Shown one piece after another: positions 36,959-43,755 of a stretch of DNA of 43,755 nucleotides. The stretch's first letter is position 1. Each line of letters starts with the position of its first letter. The notes below the pieces were generated by a model. That model saw only the letters and a program-made list of their open reading frames with translations, made no database searches and was not told where the DNA came from. A program made the position numbers and the translations under genes. This stretch comes from Parachlamydiaceae bacterium. Its GTDB lineage: Bacteria > Chlamydiota > Chlamydiia > Chlamydiales > Parachlamydiaceae. The stretch is from contig JACCRY010000196.1 of assembly GCA_013813265.1 (NCBI GenBank), positions 1-43,755 of the forward strand. Direction: 5' to 3'.

Positions 36959-37693
36959 ATGGAAATCCGAGAAACAACATCAGTCCCCTATTCAGAAAGA
37001 GTAACTTCGAAAAGCAATGGTGCAGAGGTCGAAATCTCCATAGAACTCACTAGCAACTCCCTTACGCTCAAAATAAATCTCAAAAATACGGTCGAGGAGC
37101 TCAAAGAAAAAATTCGCGCTGGGATACAGGTAAATGGAAATGAAAAGATTACTCTTCTTTATGAAGGCCAAACTATGGAAGATGATCGAACATTAGAAAG
37201 CTATGAACTCACAAAAGATTCAGTTATTTATCAGGCTTCAGAAAAAAGTACAGAAAGAGGAAATAAATCTTTTGGGATTAAATTTAACAAACTAACTAAC
37301 ATTCAACTGAAAACGTTTAGTAAAGATGCGCCTGATTATTGCTTTGTTTCCGATGGGTTGAACTTAAAAGGCAAATGTGCCGATGATGAAAAAAAATGTA
37401 AAGCGTTTGATAAAGTGATATGGATAAAGAAAGGAATGGGTACTTTTAACATACCTGTAGAATCCTGCACCTCTGTTTGCCCGATTTGTAAAAAAACAGC
37501 AACAAATATAGAAAATTTAGGATTTTTCAACTGCCTTTATAGCGTCGATGGATTACAAACCCAACCAGTAAGAAAAGAATTGAAGCAAAATGATATCGTA
37601 GCTGACAACATTCAATTCACCACCTTTCAACAAACCGGTGAACTCGGCCATTGGGTTAAACTAGATATTACGACAAAACCTCGCATAATATAA
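36959..37693 (+). CDS. Ubiquitin-like domain protein with Cys-rich C-terminal module (244 aa)
   Basis: ATG 36959 is preceded by AAAAGGA at 36947-36953; a longer frame upstream overlaps the previous gene and is not used. Residues about 22-93 read as a ubiquitin fold: TLKINLKNTVEELKEKI, then ITLLYEGQTMEDDRTLESYE, then L-x-K-D-S-V-I-Y, which line up with ubiquitin's TVENVKAKI and LIFAGKQLEDGRTLSDYN. No Gly-Gly end follows, so it is a fixed ubiquitin-like domain and not a conjugated modifier. Residues about 118-244 are the Cys module (GKCADDEKKCKAF, CPICK, GFFNC), closest to that of the preceding protein. It may mimic ubiquitin to recruit host proteasome or E3 factors. It is middle gene of the operon. 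Confidence 0.82.
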   Translation: MEIRETTSVPYSERVTSKSNGAEVEISIELTSNSLTLKINLKNTVEELKEKIRAGIQVNGNEKITLLYEGQTMEDDRTLESYELTKDSVIYQASEKSTERGNKSFGIKFNKLTNIQLKTFSKDAPDYCFVSDGLNLKGKCADDEKKCKAFDKVIWIKKGMGTFNIPVESCTSVCPICKKTATNIENLGFFNCLYSVDGLQTQPVRKELKQNDIVADNIQFTTFQQTGELGHWVKLDITTKPRII

Positions 37694-37702
37694 GGTCTAC
37701 TA

Positions 37703-38986
37703 ATGCAATCAATACAACCTACAGCATCCTCATCATCTATCCCGCAAGGTCTCAAAGAGACCTTGCCTTATCCCGATTCCCCTTGGAAATTTAGTGATCG
37801 AATCTTTAGTGAAATGCAACAACAGCCCGTTAGCCAGGACCAGTCCTACAAATTGTTGGAGATCAAAAACGGAGATCCGGAGTATCAGTTTATCCTGAAA
37901 TACTTTGACCATTCTAAACCAATGAATTATCATATAAAATCTGTGCAATGCATCCATACACCCTATCTTACAGATGCTTTTGTTTCCAACTTGAAAAAAT
38001 TAGAAACTAAGGAATTTAAACCAGAAATCCCTAATGATGCTCAGTATGCACATAGACAGGAAACTCTCCAAAAATGGGAAGAGCTTACCCACCAATTTTA
38101 CCCAATTAAAGTAGAAGGCACAAAACGGGCTGAAACTTTGATTAAGGTGCGGATACTCCCCCTTTGGCATGGCAGTTCTAAACCCAAATGCCACTCTATA
38201 GCCACTTCAGGCTTCACTTATTTTGGAAAACATCATTTTGTTCATCCCAACGCTAAAAAAGGGCCTATGGGAAGCACGGATCCGGGTTATTTTGGAAGTG
38301 GCATGTACTTTACAACAAGCGCTCAATACGCCTCGATGTACAGCAATGGACATATGCTACTTGCTTTTGTCGCCATGAATGAGCCATATCCCGTCGTAAG
38401 CGATGTCCCTCATCCAAAAAAATGTTCAGACATGAAAATGTTAGAATCCGGTGGAGCTTATCAGACATACAATACTCACTATATCCCTGTAGCCAATATT
38501 GAACCAAACAGTCCTTACTGTATGGAGTATTACCCGTGTATTTCAGGCCAAAAAGCTGCTTGGGATGAAATTGTTGTTTTTCAAGAAACTCAGACATTGC
38601 CTCGCTACTGGGTTGAACTTGAAGCCGATTTGCTTAAAAAAATCCCAAAATCAAACAATGCATTTGTTGAGCCCGCTCCCGGTTTTAATATCGTTGGGAT
38701 ATGTCAAAGTCAAGCATGTGATCTTGAAGGGAAAAAATTTGTGGTGCGAAAAGGATTGAAAGAGTTTGATTTAGGCGAAGAATATTTTGATTTGAGGTGC
38801 TCTTGCTGCAACAGCCCTACAGATTTGATCGATTCTGTGATCTTAAAAGACTGCTCTTATTCCTATATAGGGGTCAATAAGGATGGAAAAAAAGTAACGG
38901 GAGAAAACTTAAAAGTAACAAATACAGATACTTGGCCTGTTGCAGGGTGGAAGGCTATGAAGATCAAGGTCCAGCCAAAAAAATAA
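37703..38986 (+). CDS. PARP-type ADP-ribosyltransferase with Cys-rich C-terminal module (427 aa)
   Basis: It starts 9 bp after the ubiquitin-like gene. Residues about 45-310 are a PARP catalytic domain: YHIKSVQCIHTPYL at about 76-89 is the entry strand, LWHGSS carries His156, GSGMYFTTSAQYA carries Tyr202, and WDEIVVF with LPRYWVEL carries Glu289. The H-Y-E triad is complete, as in PARPs able to transfer ADP-ribose from NAD. There is no regulatory helical domain, so it resembles the short mono-ADP-ribosyltransferase type. Residues about 320-427 are the third, most diverged copy of the Cys module (GICQSQACD, CSCC, KDCSYSYIG), ending QPKK. Likely an effector that ADP-ribosylates host targets. 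Last gene of the operon. Confidence 0.87.
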   Translation: MQSIQPTASSSSIPQGLKETLPYPDSPWKFSDRIFSEMQQQPVSQDQSYKLLEIKNGDPEYQFILKYFDHSKPMNYHIKSVQCIHTPYLTDAFVSNLKKLETKEFKPEIPNDAQYAHRQETLQKWEELTHQFYPIKVEGTKRAETLIKVRILPLWHGSSKPKCHSIATSGFTYFGKHHFVHPNAKKGPMGSTDPGYFGSGMYFTTSAQYASMYSNGHMLLAFVAMNEPYPVVSDVPHPKKCSDMKMLESGGAYQTYNTHYIPVANIEPNSPYCMEYYPCISGQKAAWDEIVVFQETQTLPRYWVELEADLLKKIPKSNNAFVEPAPGFNIVGICQSQACDLEGKKFVVRKGLKEFDLGEEYFDLRCSCCNSPTDLIDSVILKDCSYSYIGVNKDGKKVTGENLKVTNTDTWPVAGWKAMKIKVQPKK

Positions 38987-38996
38987 TTTATTTGCC

Positions 38997-39027
38997 TTTA
39001 CGACTATACCAATTGGCTAGTCGTAAA
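38997..39027 (+). terminator. Hairpin after the effector operon, candidate terminator
   Basis: TTTACGACTA and TAGTCGTAAA pair around an 11-base loop, 11 bases after the PARP stop codon. No T-tract follows, so termination is plausible but unproven. The right arm also overlaps the direct repeat flanking the MITE-like element. Confidence 0.4.
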
Positions 39028-39247
39028 CGTCAAATAAACCCATTCGATTTTACAATAATCTTGGCGCTCTTTGCGCCTTTGTTGTTTCTTTGCGTTTCAC
39101 CAAAAAAGATAGAAGTATAGATTTTAACTAGCCATAAGAAGTTTTGTTCGAAGCAGATTAACATTGCACTACATTCATTTTTTTAACGCAAAGAAGCCAC
39201 AAAAGGCGCAAAGGCAAAGAAAATTTAGATGGATTTACCTTACGCGC
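39021..39247. repeat. MITE-like dispersed repeat, copy 2
   Basis: It matches the 24480-24725 element: the same start GTAAACGTCA, GCGCTCTTTGCG and TTCTTTGCGTTT in the left arm, the shared middle AAGCAGATTAACATTGCACTA, and TTTTTTTAACGCAAAGAAG in the right arm. The 12-base sequence GCTAGTCGTAAA occurs at 39016-39027 and again at 39246-39257, as a target-site duplication would. It has no coding capacity. Confidence 0.7.
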
Positions 39248-39306
39248 TAGTCGTAAAACCTTATAACATCAATACAATTTATACCTTTCAAACAATCACC
39301 CGTAAT

Positions 39307-39558
39307 CTATTTTATCGCTTCATTAGTTAATATTGGGTATTCAAGCAAAACCTTTACAAGACGGTCTTGCTTAGACTTGACAATATCATCTTTGACGTTT
39401 TTGATATAAATTTGAACGTCTTTAATAGAAGAGACCATTATAGTATTTATTCTAACTAAGGCAAGCCATTCAAAATAGGAATGCTCAACAGCTTTTTTAA
39501 TGCTGCTTATATTACTGGAAAATTCTCGAACTATATTTGCAAATGGAGTAGTTTTAGC
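39307..39558 (-). pseudogene. C-terminal fragment of an unrecognised protein
   Basis: The minus strand is open for 83 codons between a stop at 39559-39561 and the stop at 39307-39309, with protein-like composition (VREFSSNISSIKKAVEHSYF, then LALVRINTIMVSSIKDVQIY). The only ATG is internal and no ribosome binding site is seen, so it looks like the tail of a lost gene. The rest of 39562-39765 holds a GC-rich imperfect palindrome (about 39610-39660, ACCCCGCGT with ACGTGGGGT) and no gene. Confidence 0.35.
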
Positions 39559-39765
39559 TTAAGCAGTTTTCTTTTACTGCTGCCACAGCTCTGACTTTTA
39601 ATTTGCCGTAACCCCGCGTGCAGTGAAGGGCCGGCAGGTCTAAACGGAACGTGGGGTCATGACAATTTAAATGACAGCGCTGCGGCCGCAGTGAAAGAAG
39701 CAAATAGCACGTATTTCAAAAAACGTTCACATGAATAGTATGATTGGAATGTTCAGTTACAGATA

Positions 39766-39796
39766 TTCACGACTAGCACATTGTGCTAGTCGTGAA
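39766..39796 (-). terminator. Second hairpin downstream of hppA
   Basis: TTCACGACTAGCACA and TGTGCTAGTCGTGAA form a perfect 15-bp inverted repeat around a single T, lying immediately after the hppA terminator in the direction of transcription. It could be a backup terminator or a repeat; the core CTAGTCGT also occurs at 39017 and 39247. Confidence 0.5.
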
Positions 39797-39820
39797 AAAC
39801 TAAAGGCCTTAGCCTTTAGT
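39795..39820 (-). terminator. Rho-independent terminator of hppA, overlapping its stop codon
   Basis: On the minus strand ACTAAAGGC, loop TAAG, GCCTTTAGT is followed by TTTTT. The stem begins in the last three sense codons (Thr-Lys-Gly) and the loop contains the TAA stop. Stem plus T-tract is a standard intrinsic terminator. Confidence 0.75.
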
Positions 39821-41911
39821 CGTGTAATGATAGAGAATTGCAAGAAGTAACAACGCTACAATGTTTGTAATCTTAATCATCGGGTTGATTGCAGGCCCTG
39901 CAGTATCTTTATACGGATCCCCAACGGTATCTCCGGTAACAGCCGCAAGGTGCGCATCTGATCCTTTGCCTCCATGAAATCCATCTTCAATATGCTTTTT
40001 TGCATTATCCCATGCACCACCACCAGAAGTCATTGATAGTCCCACAAAGAGACCTGTAATCACAACTCCCAGTAACATTGATCCCAATGCTAAAAATGCA
40101 TTGTGCTGTCCAGCAAACGCATTAATAACAAAATAAAGAACAATTGGAGCTCCGACAGGAAGCAACGAAGGTACGATCATTTCCTTGATCGCAGCTTTTG
40201 TCAACAAGTCAACAGCACGCCCATAATCTGGTTTGCTTGTTCCTTCCATAATGCCTGGAATTTCTTTAAACTGCCTGCGAACTTCAACAACCACAGCTCC
40301 AGCTGCGCGTCCAACTGCCATCATGCTCATTGCACCAAAAAGATAAGGTAATAGACCTCCGATTAGCAATCCTACAAGGACATAAGCATTCCCCAAGAAG
40401 AAATCTGAGGGTGACACCACAGATGGGAAATAGTGTTGTAAATCCTCAATAAACGCTGCAAAAAGCACAAGCGCTGCAAGTCCAGCAGATCCAATCGCAT
40501 AGCCCTTAGTAATAGCTTTTGTCGTATTACCTACAGCATCTAGAGCATCTGTCGTTTTACGTACCTCTGGAGGAAGATTACACATTTCAGCAATACCGCC
40601 GGCATTATCAGTTACAGGACCGTATGCATCTAATGCAACGACCATTCCTGCAAGAGCAAGCATACTTGTTGCCGCAATAGCAATACCAAACAGGTTTGCT
40701 TGAGCATAAGTAAAGAGAATAGCTCCACAAATCACCAAGATCGGCAATGCAGTTGCTTCCATAGATACGGCCAATCCTTGAATAATGTTCGTTCCATGAC
40801 CAGTTGTCGATGCTTTAGCAATACTTTTTACAGGTCGATATGTCGTCAACGTATAGTATTCCGTAATCCACATTAGGCATCCCGTGACTACAAGACCAGC
40901 AAGAGCACACAATAACATATTATATCCGGTAAAAGATGTGTCATTAAATGTGTAACTTTCTTCAAAACCAAAGATGTATGAAGTTACAGCAGCAATTAAA
41001 CCTGCAGATGCTACAGCTGAAACAATGAATCCCTTATAAAGAGCCTGCATGACATTTTTTTTAGGGCCAAGGCGTACAAAAAATGTTCCAAGGATAGAAG
41101 AAAGGATGCATGCAGCTCCGATAGCAATCGGATAAAACATCATTTTTTCCGCAACTGGTGCAACAAAATTCAAACCTGCAAGAAGCATGGTTCCTACAAT
41201 CGTTACAACATAAGTTTCAAAAAGATCAGCTGCCATTCCGGCGCAATCTCCGACGTTATCGCCTACGTTGTCAGCGATTACAGCAGGATTCCGTGGATCA
41301 TCTTCAGGAATACCAGCTTCGATCTTGCCAACAAGATCAGCGCCCACGTCAGCCCCTTTAGTGAAAATTCCGCCACCCAGTCTAGCAAAAATCGAAATTA
41401 GGGAAGCTCCAAAGCCTAGAGCCACAAGGGCTTCAAGCATCAAACGGACTTCAAGGTTACTGTCCTTCAAGAATAAGTAGTAAAGGGTGACTCCCAATAG
41501 TCCAAGCCCAACGACGAGAAAACCTGTGACAGCTCCTGCTTTAAAGGCAACATCTAAGGCAGGTTGCATACCGGTCTTTGCAGCTTCGGCAGTACGCACG
41601 TTTGCTCTAACAGAAATATTCATTCCTATATAGCCTGCAATGCCTGACAAAAGAGCGCCAAGTAGGAAACCGATCCCTACATACCACCCTAAAAGCCATG
41701 TAAGAATGGCGCATACGAACACGCCAACAATTGTAATCGCCTGATATTGACGATTTAAGTAGGCACTTGCGCCTTCTTGAATGGCAGCTGCAATTTCTTG
41801 CATTTTTGGAGTTCCCGGACTGCATCTAAGAACTGCAGTGACGAGGTAAGCTCCAAAAAGAAGCGCTAGCACTCCACAAACAATCACAAGCGCATAATCA
41901 ATAGATAACAT
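39809..41911 (-). CDS. hppA: Membrane-bound proton-pumping inorganic pyrophosphatase (700 aa)
   Basis: It hydrolyses pyrophosphate in the inner membrane and uses the energy to pump protons. About sixteen transmembrane helices are visible. The signature motifs are present: [11 protein letters not shown] at 188-198 and [16 protein letters not shown] at 214-229 (substrate and Mg binding), and [10 protein letters not shown] with [18 protein letters not shown] near the C-terminus. [10 protein letters not shown] at 461-470 has Lys where K-dependent enzymes have Ala, which places it in the potassium-independent, proton-pumping class. Length is normal. GAGGA precedes the ATG. The gene stands alone with its own terminator. 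Its conventional character contrasts with the accessory genes to its left, and it may mark the edge of the accessory region. Confidence 0.96.
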   Translation of the reverse strand: MLSIDYALVIVCGVLALLFGAYLVTAVLRCSPGTPKMQEIAAAIQEGASAYLNRQYQAITIVGVFVCAILTWLLGWYVGIGFLLGALLSGIAGYIGMNISVRANVRTAEAAKTGMQPALDVAFKAGAVTGFLVVGLGLLGVTLYYLFLKDSNLEVRLMLEALVALGFGASLISIFARLGGGIFTKGADVGADLVGKIEAGIPEDDPRNPAVIADNVGDNVGDCAGMAADLFETYVVTIVGTMLLAGLNFVAPVAEKMMFYPIAIGAACILSSILGTFFVRLGPKKNVMQALYKGFIVSAVASAGLIAAVTSYIFGFEESYTFNDTSFTGYNMLLCALAGLVVTGCLMWITEYYTLTTYRPVKSIAKASTTGHGTNIIQGLAVSMEATALPILVICGAILFTYAQANLFGIAIAATSMLALAGMVVALDAYGPVTDNAGGIAEMCNLPPEVRKTTDALDAVGNTTKAITKGYAIGSAGLAALVLFAAFIEDLQHYFPSVVSPSDFFLGNAYVLVGLLIGGLLPYLFGAMSMMAVGRAAGAVVVEVRRQFKEIPGIMEGTSKPDYGRAVDLLTKAAIKEMIVPSLLPVGAPIVLYFVINAFAGQHNAFLALGSMLLGVVITGLFVGLSMTSGGGAWDNAKKHIEDGFHGGKGSDAHLAAVTGDTVGDPYKDTAGPAINPMIKITNIVALLLLAILYHYTTKG

Positions 41912-42202
41912 CTATTTTCCTCGTTGTAAAAAAAGTTAAGGTTCCTGGAAGTTGAAACATCTAGAAAGGCATCTATTGGATCTTTATTTAAATCTCACTG
42001 GCCTGCCTAACGAGAAATTTGCAAACTTTCCTCTGTAAAATAACAGATATAAAATGGCAGATTCTTCTTTCCTATTCAATCAAAACATTGCACTGAGAAA
42101 AAGCAAAAACATCCTGCATGTTGGAAAATGAGTTGTCTTGGTCACCAGAGGGATAGAATCTATGAATCAAGCAATCCCACACACAAAAATAAATAAAATA
42201 TA

Positions 42203-42231
42203 TTGACACTTTTTCGTTATCCTCTTACCTT
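42203..42231 (+). promoter_or_regulatory. Sigma-70-type promoter for the small membrane protein
   Basis: TTGACA at 42203-42208 and TACCTT at 42226-42231 have a 17-base spacer and lie 30 bases before the start codon. The -35 is perfect and the -10 weak. The remainder of the 41912-42260 gap shows no gene. Confidence 0.5.
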
Positions 42232-42260
42232 CTAGACAACTTTAAAACTCAAGGTACAAC

Positions 42261-42410
42261 ATGAGATTTGGAAATAACATCGGCCTCTTACTATTAGCCA
42301 TCTACTTGATTCTAATCGGAGTCTCCGCATTAGCTGGGCTAGCCCTTCATCCGCTCATACTGCCAGTCTTAGCATTGATTGCCGGTATATTCATTTTGAT
42401 CGGACGTTAA
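42261..42410 (+). CDS. Small two-helix membrane protein, 49 aa
   Basis: ATG 42261 is preceded by AAGG at 42251-42254 and by a promoter-like sequence. The product begins MRFGNNIG and has two hydrophobic helices (about 8-28 and 31-47) joined by a short HP turn, ending in GR. It is almost entirely hydrophobic with no catalytic residues. Similar tiny membrane proteins are widespread and of unknown function. A strong terminator follows directly, so it forms its own transcription unit. Confidence 0.7.
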   Translation: MRFGNNIGLLLLAIYLILIGVSALAGLALHPLILPVLALIAGIFILIGR

Positions 42411-42416
42411 GCATCT

Positions 42417-42443
42417 AAGGCTCGTAATTTTTTTACGAGCCTT
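42417..42443 (+). terminator. Strong intrinsic terminator
   Basis: AAGGCTCGTAA and TTACGAGCCTT form a perfect 11-bp stem around TTTTT, followed by TCTCTCT. It lies 6 bases after the stop of the 49-residue gene. Confidence 0.85.
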
Positions 42444-42512
42444 TCTCTCTACATTCTTAAAAGACTCCAGATTCTTAAAGACTCCAGAATTGCTACATAA
42501 AACATAAAATTT

Positions 42513-43449
42513 ATGATTCGTAAATACCTAATCCCCTTACTTGCCATTCTAGGGGCTCTTTTTGGTTTACTTATTGTTTATTGGAGTCAAAAATCTGTTC
42601 CTGTTCCCCTTATTGTTTTTCCGCCAGCGATTCCTCCCTATTCACACTACATTGCAGGCGCAGGTATTATCGAGGCATCCTCACAAAACATTTCTATTGG
42701 CTCCCCTTTTCAATGAAATTATTTCAAAAATTTATATTGTTGAGGGAGATTACGTAAAAACGGGAGATCCTTTATTCTCATTGGATTTACGAAGTTTCGA
42801 AGCTCAGCTTGAAACCTCAAAAGCGAATTTAACCTTAGCGACCGTACAGCTGGACAATTCAAAAAAGCAATTTTCATTTTATGAACGTCTGCAAAATAAA
42901 ACCGCAGTCAGTGAACAGGCTTACCAACAGACCTATTACTCCATGCTGCAGGCCGAAAAAAATGTCAAAGTAGCAGAAGCTAATGTCAACGAAATTGAAA
43001 CCAACCTTAAACGTTCGGTCATAAAAGCCCCTGTTGATGGAACAATTCTTCAAGTCAATTGCCATATAGGTGAAATTGCTTCAATTATCCCCTTTATCTC
43101 ATCACAATCCACATGGTTGACAGCTGCAAACGGCACATTGATCTTAATGGGAACTGTAACTCCCCTACAGATTAGAATTGATATTGACGAAGCTGATGCC
43201 TGGAGATATGAGGAGGGCTCCCCCGCAACAGCCTTTGTAAGAGGAAATAGAAATATAAGTTTCCCCCTTACTTATGCTAGGACAGAGCCCTATATTATTC
43301 CAAAATCATCCTTTACCGGGACTACGACTGAACGCGTTGACACGCGCGTATTACAGATTCTTTATCAATTTGAAAAACAGGACCTACCTGTCTATCCAGG
43401 TCAAATTGTGGATATTTTTATCGACTCAAAACCTAATGATATCTATTAA
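42513..43449 (+). pseudogene. HlyD-family periplasmic adaptor of an efflux pump, frameshifted
   Basis: This would be the membrane fusion subunit linking an inner-membrane transporter to an outer-membrane channel. From ATG 42513 the product has an N-terminal membrane anchor (LIPLLAILGALFGLLIVYW) and the start of the barrel (AGAGIIEASSQNISIGSPF), then a stop at 42714-42716. In the next frame the homology continues without a gap: lipoyl half (VEGDYVKTGDPLFSLD), coiled-coil hairpin (about 42790-43010), the second lipoyl half (IKAPVDGTILQVN) and beta-barrel (VYPGQIVDIFID). Removing one T from the TTTT at about 42707-42710 restores a single frame of about 311 residues. It is a real mutation, phase-variable tract or sequencing error. 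The next gene starts directly at the stop codon, as in an efflux operon. Confidence 0.82.
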
Positions 43450-43634
43450 ATGAAATCATTTCCTTTTCTCCTCAGCATCATCTTATTGGCAGGATGTAAA
43501 GTCGGTCCGGATTACTCTCCTCCTATCACACCCATGCCTCCAGCATTTTCAGAAGATCGGCTTAGTAGAACAATGGCAATTCAAGAAGAAGATTTTTTTC
43601 AATGGTGGACGCTCTTTAATGACCCATTTCTTAA
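43450..43634 (+). pseudogene. Outer-membrane efflux lipoprotein (NodT/TolC family), truncated by IS
   Basis: The ATG directly follows the TAA of the adaptor gene. The product has a lipoprotein signal peptide with lipobox LLAGC (about 12-16), followed by KVGPDYSPP and WWTLFNDPFLN, the standard start of NodT-type outer membrane factors. Homology stops at Asn60, exactly where the IS terminus begins (43631); the frame then ends in a few foreign codons at 43656. The normal protein has about 450-480 residues, so it cannot function. With the frameshifted adaptor, the whole pump looks inactive in this copy. Confidence 0.8.
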
Positions 43635-43755
43635 CCCAAGTTCACCACTCTTCTGAGAAATTTACTCTTTTTTCGTCATACAAATAATTTAACCAATCGC
43701 GTAACCCACTAATTTTCAGCCACATGGGAGTTATGAACATTTTAGCCTCCATTTG
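43631..43755. mobile_element. Terminal segment of an insertion sequence (partial, runs off the right edge)
   Basis: It begins TTAACCCAAGTTCACCA (43631-43647), the reverse complement of 108-124. Inside the element the minus strand has an open frame ending TGA at 43645-43647, with the last residues DEKRVNFSEEW, probably the transposase C-terminus. I do not recognise the family from these few residues. Confidence 0.55.

Noticed and set aside
40103-41480. Plus-strand ORFs opposite hppA
   Set aside because: They are antisense shadows of a highly conserved membrane enzyme with no motifs of their own.

Overview
The window looks like an accessory region of an intracellular bacterium that lives in a eukaryotic host, most likely an amoeba-associated member of the Chlamydiota (Parachlamydia- or Simkania-like). 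The reasons are low GC, very large multi-domain proteins built from eukaryotic-type modules (TPR, ankyrin, HEAT, NACHT, patatin, ubiquitin-like, PARP), many decaying paralogues and repeats of a kind I associate with the PVC superphylum. Taxonomy is inference; no rRNA or other marker gene is present.

Region 1 (1-13968) is a family of giant proteins sharing a GlnD-like nucleotidyltransferase core, kinesin-light-chain-type TPRs and a common C-terminal domain. One member (7468-12708) also carries an N-terminal methyltransferase. Two members look intact (3086-7351 and 7468-12708). Three are broken: an IS-truncated copy at the left edge, a methyltransferase scrap at 2356-2589 joined to a transposase remnant, and an internally deleted copy at 12889-13968.

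Region 2 (14031-31899) holds a family of trypsin-like protease - NACHT ATPase - HEAT repeat proteins, the layout of NLR/STAND immune-type switches. There are two intact copies (15400-19950 plus, 27130-31899 minus), one dead copy (21626-24356) and one detached N-terminal module (24861-25124). All three surviving C-termini end in exactly Cys-Leu-Ile-Gln, a classical CaaX prenylation box. Small orphan genes and long palindromic repeats lie between the copies.

Region 3 (32131-38986) has a coiled-coil protein followed by a tight three-gene operon: an ankyrin-patatin-degenerate NB-ARC-ankyrin protein, a ubiquitin-like protein and a PARP-type ADP-ribosyltransferase. All three end in the same cysteine-rich C-terminal module, which makes them look like one modular effector set.

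Region 4 (39307-43755) is more conventional: a gene fragment, hppA (membrane proton pyrophosphatase) with a clear terminator, a 49-residue membrane protein with its own promoter and terminator, then a frameshifted HlyD-type adaptor and a truncated outer-membrane efflux lipoprotein. Both edges of the window carry the same 17-base insertion-sequence terminus, and each insertion cuts a gene.

The main candidates for an undescribed system are the CaaX-tipped protease-NACHT-HEAT proteins and the patatin / ubiquitin-like / PARP operon with its shared cysteine module.
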